A program made the position numbers and the translations under genes. A stretch of DNA of 32,501 nt from CAZYMI01 sp964648505 (GTDB lineage: Bacteria > Pseudomonadota > Alphaproteobacteria > Micavibrionales > Micavibrionaceae): NCBI GenBank assembly GCA_964648505.1, contig CAZYMI010000022.1, positions 1-32,501 of the forward strand, given 5' to 3'. Position 1 is the stretch's first letter, and every line of letters begins with the position of its first letter. Positions 21,925 through 31,247 of the stretch are shown here, one piece after another. Below the pieces are notes generated by a model that saw only the letters and a program-made list of their open reading frames with translations, made no database searches and was not told the origin of the DNA.

Positions 21925-23178
21925 ATGGCCTCATTTAAATCTGAATTTTTAAAAACTTTAGCCGAACGCGGCTTTATTCACCAAGGCAGCGATAATGACG
22001 CGCTGGATCAGATGCTTGCACAAGGTGTTCAATCAGCCTATGTGGGGTTTGATGCGACAGCCCCTTCGTTGCATGTCGGGAATTTGATGGGCATTATGAT
22101 GCTGTATTGGTTTCAGGCCACAGGCCATAAGCCAATAACATTGATGGGGGGCGGCACAACAAAAGTGGGTGACCCCTCTGGTAAAGATGAGGCACGAAAA
22201 CTGCTTGATGATGCTGCAATCAATTTAAATATCAACAGTATAAAAGGCGTTTTTGCAAAGTACCTTACCTATGGACACAGCCCGTCGGACGCACTCATGA
22301 TCAATAATAATGATTGGCTTTCAGGTATTAATTATATCGACTTTCTTCGTGATTACGGACGTCACTTTTCAGTAAACCGTATGCTGGGATTTGATTCAGT
22401 AAAACTCAGGCTGGAACGCGAGCAGCCTTTATCTTTTCTTGAATTCAATTATATGATTCTTCAAGCCTATGATTTTCTAGAACTGAACCGCCGCTACGGC
22501 ACTTTGATACAAATGGGCGGCTCAGACCAATGGGGCAATATTATCAACGGTGTGGAGCTGATCCGCAGGGTTGATGCAAAGCCCAGCTTTGCTTTGACCT
22601 GCCCTTTAATCACAACGTCTTCAGGTGCAAAAATGGGCAAAACAGCGCAAGGGGCTGTCTGGCTGAATGCCGATATGAAATCACCTTATGATTATTATCA
22701 GTTCTGGCGAAATACAGAAGATGGCGATGTTGGGCGTTTTTTAAAATTCTACACCCTTCTGCCTGTCCAAGAAATTGCCAAGCTTGAAGCCTTAAGCGGA
22801 TCTGAAATTAACGAAGCAAAAAAAATACTCGCTTTTGAAGCAACCAAACTTTGCCATGGCGAATCTGCTGCACAAAGCGCAGCACAAACAGCCCGAAAAA
22901 CGTTTGAAGAAGGTTTAAGCGGCGATACATTGCCGACATTTAACGTCTCTGCTGAAAATCTTAATTCAGGAATAAGTGTTTTAGATTTACTTGTGACAGC
23001 AGGATTGTCGACATCAAAATCTGAAGCACGCAAGCTGATACAAGGGGGTGGTGCGCGCGTCAATGATACCTGCATCAACGATGAAAAAACGCTTATCGGA
23101 AAAGGCTCTCTCACATCAGAAGGCTTTATTAAACTTTCTGCTGGCAAAAAACGGCACGCCCTTATTCGTTGCTCTTAA
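21925..23178 (+). CDS. tyrS: Tyrosyl-tRNA synthetase
   Basis: A 417-residue class I aminoacyl-tRNA synthetase that charges tRNA-Tyr. PSLHVGNL at about 47-54 is the HIGH-type motif, and GAKMGKTAQGAVWL near residue 236 is the KMSKS-type loop. MGGSDQWGNIINGVELIRR lines the tyrosine site. The C-terminal third has an S4-like RNA-binding domain (SKSEARKLIQGGGARVN). AAGGAT precedes ATG 21925 at suitable distance. Its last 17 nt overlap the convergent DUF3971 gene. Confidence 0.97.
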   Translation: MASFKSEFLKTLAERGFIHQGSDNDALDQMLAQGVQSAYVGFDATAPSLHVGNLMGIMMLYWFQATGHKPITLMGGGTTKVGDPSGKDEARKLLDDAAINLNINSIKGVFAKYLTYGHSPSDALMINNNDWLSGINYIDFLRDYGRHFSVNRMLGFDSVKLRLEREQPLSFLEFNYMILQAYDFLELNRRYGTLIQMGGSDQWGNIINGVELIRRVDAKPSFALTCPLITTSSGAKMGKTAQGAVWLNADMKSPYDYYQFWRNTEDGDVGRFLKFYTLLPVQEIAKLEALSGSEINEAKKILAFEATKLCHGESAAQSAAQTARKTFEEGLSGDTLPTFNVSAENLNSGISVLDLLVTAGLSTSKSEARKLIQGGGARVNDTCINDEKTLIGKGSLTSEGFIKLSAGKKRHALIRCS

Positions 23179-26100
23179 TTTGAAGATCTGACTTCAGAGG
23201 ATCTTGTTGGAGAGGCGCTTGTTTAGGTGTGTCCTTAAGCTGCGCTTTGTTTTCAGATTGAATATCCGTCTCTGTTTTTTCCTGCTTTGTCGGCTTATCT
23301 GGTATACTGACATCGCGTTCAAAAAGAATTTTGCGCAAAATGCCGGGCGTTAGAACAGAAAGTGGGTTTACAGTTGCTTCTGGATTGTCTGAGGGGCCTT
23401 GCAAAGAATAGGTTGCAGCAAAAACACCGTCACCTTTATTTCCAGCTAAAATCTGGCCCAAAATAGGTATATTTGTTACAAGGCCATTCACACCTGAAAC
23501 AGGCACAATCGTGCCTGAAAAATCAACAGTCTTTGTGCTTTGATCCGCTTTTCCTTCAAAAGTTAAGCCAAGAGAAGAGCCCGATGTTCGGCCATCACGA
23601 AAGATGTAAAGCGATCCTTTTTCTTGCGAATACCATTCAAAATCAGATTGTAGTTTTGCAAACGGCAAACCTTCGGTGCCTTGCAATGTCTGGCCAAGTC
23701 CTTGCATTGAAAGGGCGCCAATAAGGCGGGCCAGAAAAGGGGCGCGCACAACACGAAAATCTTTAATCTCAAGCTTACCTTTTAAATCACGCAGACCTGC
23801 TTGAATAGTATCTGCATTCATATCCATGGTACCTCCCAAAATATTAGGATAAATGCCAAAGGCACGTAATGTTGCCCCCGCATCAGCGGCATGAAGAGTG
23901 AATTTTTGTGGTTTATCGCTGTCAGGCCGATAATAAACTGTAACAGGGCCTGTGCCTGCTTTGGCCTGCAATTCTATTCCTGTCATTGTGCCAAATTCAT
24001 TCAGGTCTATATCAAGCACTAAATCTTGCAAGCTTTCTTTTTCAACGCCCAGTGCAACAGGGGCAGAAAGTTTCATGCGAATACGCTGACCTTCTTGTGT
24101 TTTATTAGGGTCTTTTTTATCTTTATTTTTTAAAAGCGGACGCAAATCAACCTTTGGCCCACTAGCCACAATCGAAAGGAAATCATCGGCAGGTTTTATA
24201 AACTCAAGTTTTAAGGTTGTTTCGTCTGTTTTGATCTGTGCAATGCTGCCCGCTTTTAAGGAAGATAAATTATCTTTTCCTAAAGCATAATCCAAACTTA
24301 TCCCTTCAAGGCTTAGGCCATTGGCACGAACATTCATACCATCAACTTTATTAAGATGCCCATCACGCATACGCAACGTGCCTTCAACTGCACCAGAAAG
24401 ACCCGGTAATTTTTTGTATCCTAAAGGAGCGATATCAATCGTTGAAGGAGTTAAATCCCCCTTTAAAATCATCAGGGAAGAACCGTCTTGCTTATCTGTG
24501 ATATCCAGATCAAGGGGTACAACACCTTGAAGTTCAGGAATATCTGCTCCAAAAGCTTTGCGCAATATATCATCGCTCGAAACTTGTAATAAAATTTTTG
24601 CTTTTACATCATTACCGGTTGCAGCTTCAAGCTGTCTGGTCCAATCCAACTTCACTTCACGGTCAAGAACCTGCCCTTCCCCTTTAACGTGAACAACACC
24701 GCCTTTGCTGGATATATCAAGCGCAGCATTCTCTAATGACAAACCATTGGCAACATCAGGAATGGTTGCATCTTGCACTTTAGCATCCACTGCCACTTTC
24801 ACCTGTTCGGCAAGAAGCTCAGGTATGGCAGGAAAATTTATGCCTACCTGATATTGGCCTGAGCCCTGAATACCTTGCGTCACAACTTTAAATTTTTTAT
24901 CCAGATTAATAGGGTCTTTGCGCGCATATTCAAAAACATCCCGTAATGCCCCCGATAAAGTAACGTCAATTTGCGCGTCACCAACGCCAGTTGCCATGAG
25001 CTGGTCAAGATACACTCTGGCTTTTACAACATCCAAAGTGCCGATCTTTCCGCCTTCGGAAAGAACTTCAAGGTTATCATCTTTAAATATTGCTGATCCT
25101 TTTGCGCCAGCATAAGCATCAAGCGGCGGACGATAATCAACACTCAGATTGTCGAAATCAAATTGCGCTTGCGGTAGATCAATACGAAAACTTATACCAT
25201 CATGGCGCACAGTAAACGCAAGAGGCGTTTCAACCTTTATGTTTTTTAATTTTCCTTTTGAAAGCTTTTTAACAAACCAGTCATAGCCGTCTGAATTTTC
25301 GTGCCCCTTCGGCCACAATTCATCAATTCTATCGGTTTCAATTTCATCAAGTAAGGCAATGGCGCCTCCCTCAAAGCCAGACTCTTTATAATTAAATAAC
25401 CCTTGTATTTTTAGGGGAAGATTAGCAATTTTACCTGAAGGCGTGTTCAGCAAAACCTGATGCAGCTTTGCATCATACTGACCATCGATAACAATACTAT
25501 CAATTGTGACTGATTCTTGGAACAAACCGGCATTCTCGATCACACCACCGGGAACAGAAAGCCGGTAAGAAAGATTTCGACCTTGCCTTGTAAAGGCAAT
25601 ATCGGTTTGAAACAAATTAAGAAGCCAGCCTGCTTGCGTATCATGATAGCGAATATTTGCGTTCTCAATTGCTATCTTCTGAATTCGTGTGAAAATAGTT
25701 TCCCGACCTTCTTTCATATCAATCATAGCGCCGCCAAGAAAATCCAGAAGTGCATTTTCGTTTTCAGCTTCACTGACAACATTCACTTCCCCTTGCGCGC
25801 TTGCGCGTCTGGTGAAGCGAAATCTCGGTTCAATCAACGTAATGGTCTTTGGTCGAATGACCCCAAATAAAAGCGGGCCCTTGGCAACACCAATACGGGC
25901 TTTATTAATTGACAATCTTGCGCCTGACGCGGCCCTTAAGGAAATACGATCAAGATCAAGGTTGATTTCTTCATTTAAGTCTGGCCAAGAAATTTGAATA
26001 TTTTGAACTTGAATTACAACGCCTGAACTTTTATCAGATAACGCGCCTAAAATATAACCCTTAGCAAAATCTAAATTAACAGGTGACTGAGAAAGGCGGA

Positions 26101-26206
26101 TAGCAAAGCCTGACAAACCCAGCACGACAATAACAAGCACATACGCCAACCCTTCTAAGATATGACTGGTTGATTTGCGCATAATACGGAGTGATTTAAA
26201 AAGCAT
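23162..26206 (-). CDS. Large AsmA/YhdP-like envelope protein (DUF3971 and AsmA-like domains)
   Basis: A 1014-residue protein with one N-terminal membrane helix (about residues 20-40, preceded by basic residues). A long beta-rich region of repetitive strands follows, with DUF3971-like content and an AsmA-like C-terminal part (about 780-950: GTMDMNADTIQAGLRDLKG, KDFRVVRAPFLARLIGALSM, SGTIVPVSGVNGLVTNIPI). Members of this group (YhdP, TamB, AsmA) span the periplasm and are implicated in lipid transfer to the outer membrane. The last 55 residues are a charged, low-complexity tail. Divergent from bcp. Confidence 0.88.
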   Translation of the reverse strand: MLFKSLRIMRKSTSHILEGLAYVLVIVVLGLSGFAIRLSQSPVNLDFAKGYILGALSDKSSGVVIQVQNIQISWPDLNEEINLDLDRISLRAASGARLSINKARIGVAKGPLLFGVIRPKTITLIEPRFRFTRRASAQGEVNVVSEAENENALLDFLGGAMIDMKEGRETIFTRIQKIAIENANIRYHDTQAGWLLNLFQTDIAFTRQGRNLSYRLSVPGGVIENAGLFQESVTIDSIVIDGQYDAKLHQVLLNTPSGKIANLPLKIQGLFNYKESGFEGGAIALLDEIETDRIDELWPKGHENSDGYDWFVKKLSKGKLKNIKVETPLAFTVRHDGISFRIDLPQAQFDFDNLSVDYRPPLDAYAGAKGSAIFKDDNLEVLSEGGKIGTLDVVKARVYLDQLMATGVGDAQIDVTLSGALRDVFEYARKDPINLDKKFKVVTQGIQGSGQYQVGINFPAIPELLAEQVKVAVDAKVQDATIPDVANGLSLENAALDISSKGGVVHVKGEGQVLDREVKLDWTRQLEAATGNDVKAKILLQVSSDDILRKAFGADIPELQGVVPLDLDITDKQDGSSLMILKGDLTPSTIDIAPLGYKKLPGLSGAVEGTLRMRDGHLNKVDGMNVRANGLSLEGISLDYALGKDNLSSLKAGSIAQIKTDETTLKLEFIKPADDFLSIVASGPKVDLRPLLKNKDKKDPNKTQEGQRIRMKLSAPVALGVEKESLQDLVLDIDLNEFGTMTGIELQAKAGTGPVTVYYRPDSDKPQKFTLHAADAGATLRAFGIYPNILGGTMDMNADTIQAGLRDLKGKLEIKDFRVVRAPFLARLIGALSMQGLGQTLQGTEGLPFAKLQSDFEWYSQEKGSLYIFRDGRTSGSSLGLTFEGKADQSTKTVDFSGTIVPVSGVNGLVTNIPILGQILAGNKGDGVFAATYSLQGPSDNPEATVNPLSVLTPGILRKILFERDVSIPDKPTKQEKTETDIQSENKAQLKDTPKQAPLQQDPLKSDLQIKSNE

Positions 26207-26280
26207 AGTTAAGACAATATTATGTTTTCACCCAATATCAAAGCCTTGACGAAACGGTTTCCCACATTCATTTTATATTC

Positions 26281-26811
26281 ATGAAGGCTTCTCAATCATC
26301 CTCATCCCCTTTGACTATCGGGTCAAAAGCCCCGCACTTTCGCTTGATGGGGGATAACGATGCTTATGTATCCTTATCTGATTTCAAAGGCCAAAAACTG
26401 ATCCTCTATTTTTACCCAAAGGATGATACGCCCGGCTGCACGCAGCAGGCCTGCGATTTTCGTGATCATTTCAAAGCTTTTAATAAAATTTCTATCCCTA
26501 TTTTAGGCGTTTCAAAAGATTCCCCTGAAAGTCATGCTCAATTCCGAAAAAAATATAAACTCAATTTCCCACTTTTATGTGATGAAGATGGCGCTATATG
26601 CTCCCAATACAATGTTTGGGTTGAAAAAAGCATGTATGGTAAAAAATATATGGGTATTGAACGCACCACATTCTTAATCAATGAAAAGGGAATGGTCGAA
26701 CATATCTGGAAAAAAGTAAGCGTGAAAGGCCATGTTGAAGATGTTTTACAAACGCTTACGCAAAAGCTTGGCGCGAAACCCCGTTCAGGCATAAAAAAGA
26801 AGACTGCATAA
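26281..26811 (+). CDS. bcp: Thioredoxin-dependent peroxiredoxin Bcp (PrxQ)
   Basis: A 176-residue peroxiredoxin that reduces hydrogen peroxide and organic hydroperoxides. The peroxidatic C53 lies in YPKDDTPGCTQQACDFRD. C58, five residues on, is the expected resolving cysteine of the atypical two-Cys PrxQ form. ILGVSKDSPESHAQFRKKY and YMGIERTTFLINEKG fit the family. The basic C-terminal tail ends in KKKTA. The last 56 nt overlap a convergent small gene. Divergent from the DUF3971 gene across 74 nt. Confidence 0.95.
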   Translation: MKASQSSSSPLTIGSKAPHFRLMGDNDAYVSLSDFKGQKLILYFYPKDDTPGCTQQACDFRDHFKAFNKISIPILGVSKDSPESHAQFRKKYKLNFPLLCDEDGAICSQYNVWVEKSMYGKKYMGIERTTFLINEKGMVEHIWKKVSVKGHVEDVLQTLTQKLGAKPRSGIKKKTA

Positions 26812-27121
26812 TATTCATATCGCGCAATAAAGCATTTAAAGCGATGATATCCCCTTTGTCAAAACGATATGCATATCCGCTTTCGTTGAAACTGGGGGTA
26901 AAAAAACTATCTGTGCGCTTGGTAAAACGTTTTACCAAAAGATCAAGATCGGGCCCTGATAATCTAACCAGATCTGAACCTGAAAAAACAGCACGCACCC
27001 CATAATAATCTGCTATCGCTTTGTGTTGACCAGAAGAAAGGGCCGTTGTTACACGGCCCTGCTCGCATATAATTTCTGCTATCATCCACGCAATTCTAAC
27101 AGGATCGGGGATTGCTGACAT
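26756..27121 (-). CDS. Hypothetical protein downstream of an alpha/beta hydrolase
   Basis: A 121-residue soluble protein starting MSAIPDPVRIAWMIAEIICE. A good ribosome binding site (GAAGG, 8 nt before ATG 27121) and an 18-nt gap to the upstream hydrolase gene support translation as its second gene. No signal peptide or membrane segment is present, and I recognise no family. The last 18 codons and the stop lie antisense to the end of bcp, so the C-terminal end may be poorly conserved. Confidence 0.7.
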   Translation of the reverse strand: MSAIPDPVRIAWMIAEIICEQGRVTTALSSGQHKAIADYYGVRAVFSGSDLVRLSGPDLDLLVKRFTKRTDSFFTPSFNESGYAYRFDKGDIIALNALLRDMNIMQSSFLCLNGVSRQAFA

Positions 27122-27139
27122 TAATAAGCCTTCTCGTGC

Positions 27140-27847
27140 TCAGGCTGCTTTCTTTTTCTTGGCTACAGCCGCAATTGCAGGTGCTGATACTTGAACCATA
27201 TCCCCGCCAAAAGCTGAAGCATTCATATGATCATGAATATTGCTCATCAGAATATCTGTTTTATCATGGAAAAAGTGGTTTGCATCAGGAACAATGCGAT
27301 GATCAATCGTAATGCCTTTTTGCATCTGTAGTTTTTGCACAAGCTTATCAACCGCTTCAACAGGAACAATCTGATCTTTATCACCATGAATAATCAACCC
27401 TGATTGTGGGCATGGCGCTAAAAACAGAAAATCATGTGTATTGGCAGGCGGAGCCACGGAAATAAAACCCCTCACTTCAGGGCGGCGCATCAAAAGCTGC
27501 ATACCAATCCAGGCACCAAAAGAAAAACCAGCAACAACGGCATAGGGCGCGTTCGGATTAATTGCCTGCATCCATTCAAGGCATGATACAGCGTCAGAAA
27601 GTTCTCCCTCGCCGCGATCATGCGTGCCTTGCGATTTTCCGACACCACGGAAATTAAAACGCATCACGTTAAATCCGCGTGCGACCATCGCTTGGAACAT
27701 CTCAAAGCTGACGCGATTATTCATCGTGCCACCATGTTCAGGATTGGGATGAAGGATTAATGCAAGAGGTGCATCTTTTTTTGCCGTGTTATGGTGATAA
27801 CGTGCCTCAATGCGACCGGCAGGGCCATTAACAGTAATTTCAGCCAT
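27140..27847 (-). CDS. Alpha/beta hydrolase, COG2945-type
   Basis: A 235-residue cytoplasmic serine hydrolase fold. The nucleophile elbow is GFSFGAWIGMQ. The acid is probably the Asp of IIHGDKDQIVPVEAVD and the base the His of VPDANHFFHDK. LILHPNPEHGGTMNNRV near the N-terminus is typical of the COG2945 group, whose substrates are mostly unknown. ATG 27847 is chosen because AGGAG lies 5 nt upstream (AGGAGTTACATG); the frame stays open 19 codons further without such a site. The C-terminus ends in a lysine run. Divergent from the cysteine desulfurase. Confidence 0.9.
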   Translation of the reverse strand: MAEITVNGPAGRIEARYHHNTAKKDAPLALILHPNPEHGGTMNNRVSFEMFQAMVARGFNVMRFNFRGVGKSQGTHDRGEGELSDAVSCLEWMQAINPNAPYAVVAGFSFGAWIGMQLLMRRPEVRGFISVAPPANTHDFLFLAPCPQSGLIIHGDKDQIVPVEAVDKLVQKLQMQKGITIDHRIVPDANHFFHDKTDILMSNIHDHMNASAFGGDMVQVSAPAIAAVAKKKKAA

Positions 27848-28066
27848 GTAACTCCTAAATAGATTGAATGGTCGGTTTAAGTTCAGGATTTCTCCCACAC
27901 ACACGCCCTTAATTCCGGCCTTTGGTTATTATTTAACCTTTTACAAAACATATACGAGTGCGATTCGCCAAGTCCAGAACTTTCGTGTAAGTGCTTGAAA
28001 TCCTTGTGGATCATTGCTACGGAAAAGCTGAGTGTCTTTAGTTAATAAAGAAAATGATTTGTTTTT

Positions 28067-29167
28067 ATGTTAAAAGAAAAAATATATTTGGACTATAACG
28101 CAACCGCACCGCTGCTGCCGCAGGCAAAAGAGGCGATGCTTGCTGCGCTAGAGACCTGCGGCAACGCCTCATCCATTCACAGCGCTGGCCGCGCGGCGCG
28201 TTCAAAAATAGAATCTGCACGCGCGCAGATTGCTGCCACGATCGATGTTGATTCAAAACAAGTTATTTTTACATCAGGTGCAACAGAAGCGAATAATACA
28301 GTTCTTCGCAGCTTTAATGGAAGACGACTGGTCAGCGCCATTGAACACCCTTCCGTACTTGAATCCGATGATGGTCTGGAAATTATTCGAGTTACCTCTG
28401 ATGGTGTTGTTGATCTTGATGCGCTTGAAAATCAATTGTCTTCAGGCCCTGCCCCATCAATCATTTCTGTTATGTTTGTCAATAACGAAACAGGAGTGAT
28501 GCAGCCCATAGCCAAAATTTCAAAGCTTGCAAAAAAATATGGTGCGCTTATGCACACAGATGCTGTGCAGGCCTATGGTCGCATTTCTTTTTCACGCAAA
28601 GAACTTGGTGTTGATTTCTTATCTATTTCAGCGCACAAAATGGGAGGGCCGCAAGGAATAGGCGCTCTTATCATTGCGCCAAATACTCATATAAACAAGC
28701 TATTACGTGGTGGTGGCCAGGAAAATATGCAACGCGCCGGTACTGAAAATGTTGCTGCCCTTTCAGGCTTTGGTGCAGCTGCACAGATAAACGCACAAAA
28801 TATAAATGACTATGAAAAACTTTCAGTGTTACGGGATCGGGCGGAAGAGTTTATAAAAAATTCCTCTGCTCGCGTTCATATTTTTGGGCAGCACTGTGCG
28901 CGTGTTCCCAACACCTTATGCTTTGCGCTTGAAGGGGCAAGCGCAGAAACACTTTTAATTAATATGGATCTGGAAGGTATTTGCCTGTCTTCAGGTTCTG
29001 CTTGTTCATCAGGTACCGTCAGAACTTCGCATGTGCTCCAAGCCATGAACGTGGACGATTCTGTTGCACGCGGCGCGCTGCGTTTATCGCTTGGATGGAA
29101 CAGCACTGCATATGATATTGCTGCTTTTGAAGCGGCGTGGACCAAACTTATAAAAAGGATTACATGA
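28067..29167 (+). CDS. Cysteine desulfurase (IscS/NifS family)
   Basis: A 366-residue PLP enzyme that removes sulfur from cysteine for iron-sulfur cluster and thio-cofactor synthesis. YLDYNATAPLLPQA starts the family fold, and FTSGATEANNTVL binds the cofactor phosphate. K191 in ISAHKMGGPQGIG is the Schiff-base lysine, and C313 in SSGSACSSGTVRTSHVL is the persulfide cysteine. The short loop around C313 fits the group I (IscS/NifS) class. A ferredoxin gene follows after 1 nt, but no scaffold gene (iscU) follows. Confidence 0.93.
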   Translation: MLKEKIYLDYNATAPLLPQAKEAMLAALETCGNASSIHSAGRAARSKIESARAQIAATIDVDSKQVIFTSGATEANNTVLRSFNGRRLVSAIEHPSVLESDDGLEIIRVTSDGVVDLDALENQLSSGPAPSIISVMFVNNETGVMQPIAKISKLAKKYGALMHTDAVQAYGRISFSRKELGVDFLSISAHKMGGPQGIGALIIAPNTHINKLLRGGGQENMQRAGTENVAALSGFGAAAQINAQNINDYEKLSVLRDRAEEFIKNSSARVHIFGQHCARVPNTLCFALEGASAETLLINMDLEGICLSSGSACSSGTVRTSHVLQAMNVDDSVARGALRLSLGWNSTAYDIAAFEAAWTKLIKRIT

Positions 29168-29168
29168 C

Positions 29169-29504
29169 ATGCCAAACGTAACATTCATTCTAAAAGACGG
29201 TACACAAAAAACAGTTGAGGCACCGCTTGGCTTATCACTCATGGAAATTGCAGTGAAACACAACATTACAGGCATTGAAGGCGCCTGCGGCGGATCACTG
29301 GCTTGCGCCACCTGTCATGTGTATGTGCATCCTGATTGGGCCGATAAAACCATGCCTGAAGACGGCGATCTCAGCGACGAAGAACAAGATATGCTGGATC
29401 TGGCTTTCGATGTTCGCAAAACATCGCGTTTATGCTGTCAAATTATCATGACACCTGAACGCGACGGACTTGTTGTTGCTTTACCAGGAGCTGTTGCATT
29501 TTAG
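29169..29504 (+). CDS. [2Fe-2S] ferredoxin, adrenodoxin/Isc type
   Basis: A 111-residue ferredoxin. Cluster ligands C40, C46 and C49 lie in EGACGGSLACATCHVYVHP and the fourth, C90, in TSRLCCQII. This is the vertebrate/Isc type CX5CX2C...C spacing. DGDLSDEEQDMLDLAFD is the acidic interaction helix typical of the Isc ferredoxins that donate electrons during cluster assembly. It begins 1 nt after the cysteine desulfurase stop, which fits that role. It ends 1 nt before the convergent LOG-family gene. Confidence 0.94.
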   Translation: MPNVTFILKDGTQKTVEAPLGLSLMEIAVKHNITGIEGACGGSLACATCHVYVHPDWADKTMPEDGDLSDEEQDMLDLAFDVRKTSRLCCQIIMTPERDGLVVALPGAVAF

Positions 29505-29505
29505 A

Positions 29506-30168
29506 TTAACGCTGTTCATCAAATGTGCGCTTCCAGCGCGGAATATAATCTTCGATACGCATGCCGGATTTGTTCAAACGTGATGCTGGGCGCAATCCTT
29601 TTTCTTCAAAATAAACCATTAAATCTATAATTTCTTCAGGCGTAGAACCTACACGGATCATATCAAGCTGTTCAGGGTGCACATAACCATCGTTCAACAT
29701 CGATTCCATTTGTTTGAACGTGCCGTCCCAAAATCCACCACGGTTTAGAACAAAAATCGGTTTCAAGTTAGAATCTGGTTGCCCGACTCGTCTGATATCA
29801 TTGTCAGCGGCCCCTTCAGCAAATTCATCCCAAGTACCAATCCCGCCATAAAGAACCAGTAGTGCATCACACCGGTTAATCATCAAAGCTTTGCGTTCAA
29901 ACAAGCTGTTCACAATTGTTGTATCCGGATCATGTAATTCGCGGTTGGCAAATGTTGTAGGCGCAATTGCTTCAAGCCGTACGCCAAGTTTTTCACATTC
30001 ATCGGCAAACACGCCCATCAAACCCTGGTCACCGCCACCATATAAAAAACTGCCAAACCCTGCTTCAACCATTTTGCGTGTGACCTCGCGCACGTCAGCC
30101 TCATGAATAGCCGGCCCTTTATTACGCGCACCCAAACACACCAGTATTTTCTTAAGATTTTGATTCAT
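29506..30168 (-). CDS. LOG family protein (putative nucleotide 5'-monophosphate phosphoribohydrolase)
   Basis: A 220-residue Rossmann-like protein of the LOG/TIGR00730 group, whose characterised members release bases from nucleoside monophosphates, including cytokinin precursors. GGGDQGLMGVFADE is the nucleotide-binding loop. ERKALM carries the conserved Arg-Lys pair, and YGGIGTWDEF corresponds to the PGGxGTxxE motif with Pro replaced by Tyr. The catalytic Glu appears retained. Activity and substrate are inferred from the family. Confidence 0.88.
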   Translation of the reverse strand: MNQNLKKILVCLGARNKGPAIHEADVREVTRKMVEAGFGSFLYGGGDQGLMGVFADECEKLGVRLEAIAPTTFANRELHDPDTTIVNSLFERKALMINRCDALLVLYGGIGTWDEFAEGAADNDIRRVGQPDSNLKPIFVLNRGGFWDGTFKQMESMLNDGYVHPEQLDMIRVGSTPEEIIDLMVYFEEKGLRPASRLNKSGMRIEDYIPRWKRTFDEQR

Positions 30169-30210
30169 GTGCTATTTTTAGCACATCAAACATTGAAGCG
30201 AAACAGCCGA

Positions 30211-31137
30211 TCAGATTTGTGGCTTTAATTTTTCTGGCTCAAATGATGGCGCGAGCCGTGACTGAATAACTTCAAGACTGTCTCTCGCTTTTATTATGGC
30301 CCCTTCACCACTTAAAAGCCTTGCCTTCACACCAAAGACTACACCTGAATCACGGAGCATATGATCTTCTTTAAGCATTCTAAAGTGACTTAGTGCCCGC
30401 AAAGGCTCTGGCCCTTTTTTTATTCCCGATTGCTGATCAGTTGTTGTCACACCACAGCGCGTACAATATTCACCAACTTCAAAGACGGCCTCGCCGATAC
30501 GAATAACCTTCCATTCATTTTCAGCCCAAGCTGGCGCATCAATCACAATATTGGGTCTAAAGCGTGACATTGGCAAAGGGTCTTTGAGCCTTACATTCAA
30601 GGCTGCCAATGAGCCTGTTGTTGTAATCAAGTATGGACCACTATCAGCGAGCGACATCGGATAAGGCTCCGGTGTATTATAAATCTCATGTAGCCTTCTA
30701 TATTGATCTTTAATAGCGTCAATCAATAATCCTGCACCGTACCTACTTTGTATACCAACAACAACATTACGATCTAAGACACCCGATAACCACTTACTTG
30801 CTTTGCTAATATGTACGAGGTGAACAGTATTTCCAAATATGTCTGTTTTAAATATACCGCCTCTAACGGCGTATGGGTCGATTCTAACTGAGGAGTATCT
30901 GGAGATATGAGAAAGTTGTAAATAAGTGTCGCCAAAATCAGCATCCTCTAGAAGAGATACTTCAACTGTTGCGAGCAGAGGCGCTTCACGTTGGGTAATC
31001 ATCTTACCTGTATCCGCATCACAAACCATCAAGATACGATCGAGATTAAAACCCGTTTGTTTGACCTGAAGCACTCGTTGTTCGATAGGTCGCGCGCCCT
31101 TGAGCGGGTAACAAAAAACATTTTGAACTTGCATCAA
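30211..31137 (-). CDS. MOSC domain protein (YcbX/mARC-like)
   Basis: A 308-residue protein with an N-terminal MOSC beta-barrel domain and a C-terminal MOSC domain. SRFRPNIVIDAPAWAENEW and EYCTRCGVTTTDQQSG (C225, C228) match the core of the family, which binds molybdenum cofactor and reduces N-hydroxylated compounds in YcbX and mARC. No ferredoxin domain is fused, unlike E. coli YcbX, so a separate electron donor would be needed. The nearby ferredoxin gene is a possible but unproven partner. Divergent from mnmA. Confidence 0.9.
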   Translation of the reverse strand: MMQVQNVFCYPLKGARPIEQRVLQVKQTGFNLDRILMVCDADTGKMITQREAPLLATVEVSLLEDADFGDTYLQLSHISRYSSVRIDPYAVRGGIFKTDIFGNTVHLVHISKASKWLSGVLDRNVVVGIQSRYGAGLLIDAIKDQYRRLHEIYNTPEPYPMSLADSGPYLITTTGSLAALNVRLKDPLPMSRFRPNIVIDAPAWAENEWKVIRIGEAVFEVGEYCTRCGVTTTDQQSGIKKGPEPLRALSHFRMLKEDHMLRDSGVVFGVKARLLSGEGAIIKARDSLEVIQSRLAPSFEPEKLKPQI

Positions 31138-31247
31138 TACAGCCCTTTTTAAGCTTTAATTGTCCGATTTTATAAAGTCCTAAACCATAATAGTCAAATT
31201 ATGTCTATTTCTTGCTTTTTTGATTTTTACCGCCTAAATTGCGGCCC
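31138..31247. promoter_or_regulatory. Divergent intergenic region between the MOSC gene and mnmA
   Basis: A 110-nt AT-rich stretch that must carry promoters for both directions. A perfect inverted repeat CATAAT-AGTCAA-ATTATG spans 31186-31203 near its centre, a layout that fits a dimeric regulator, but no known operator is recognised. Confidence 0.35.

Noticed and set aside
25517..25997. Plus-strand frames of 100-117 codons inside the large AsmA-like gene
   Set aside because: They are antisense to a continuous 1014-codon gene with consistent protein features.
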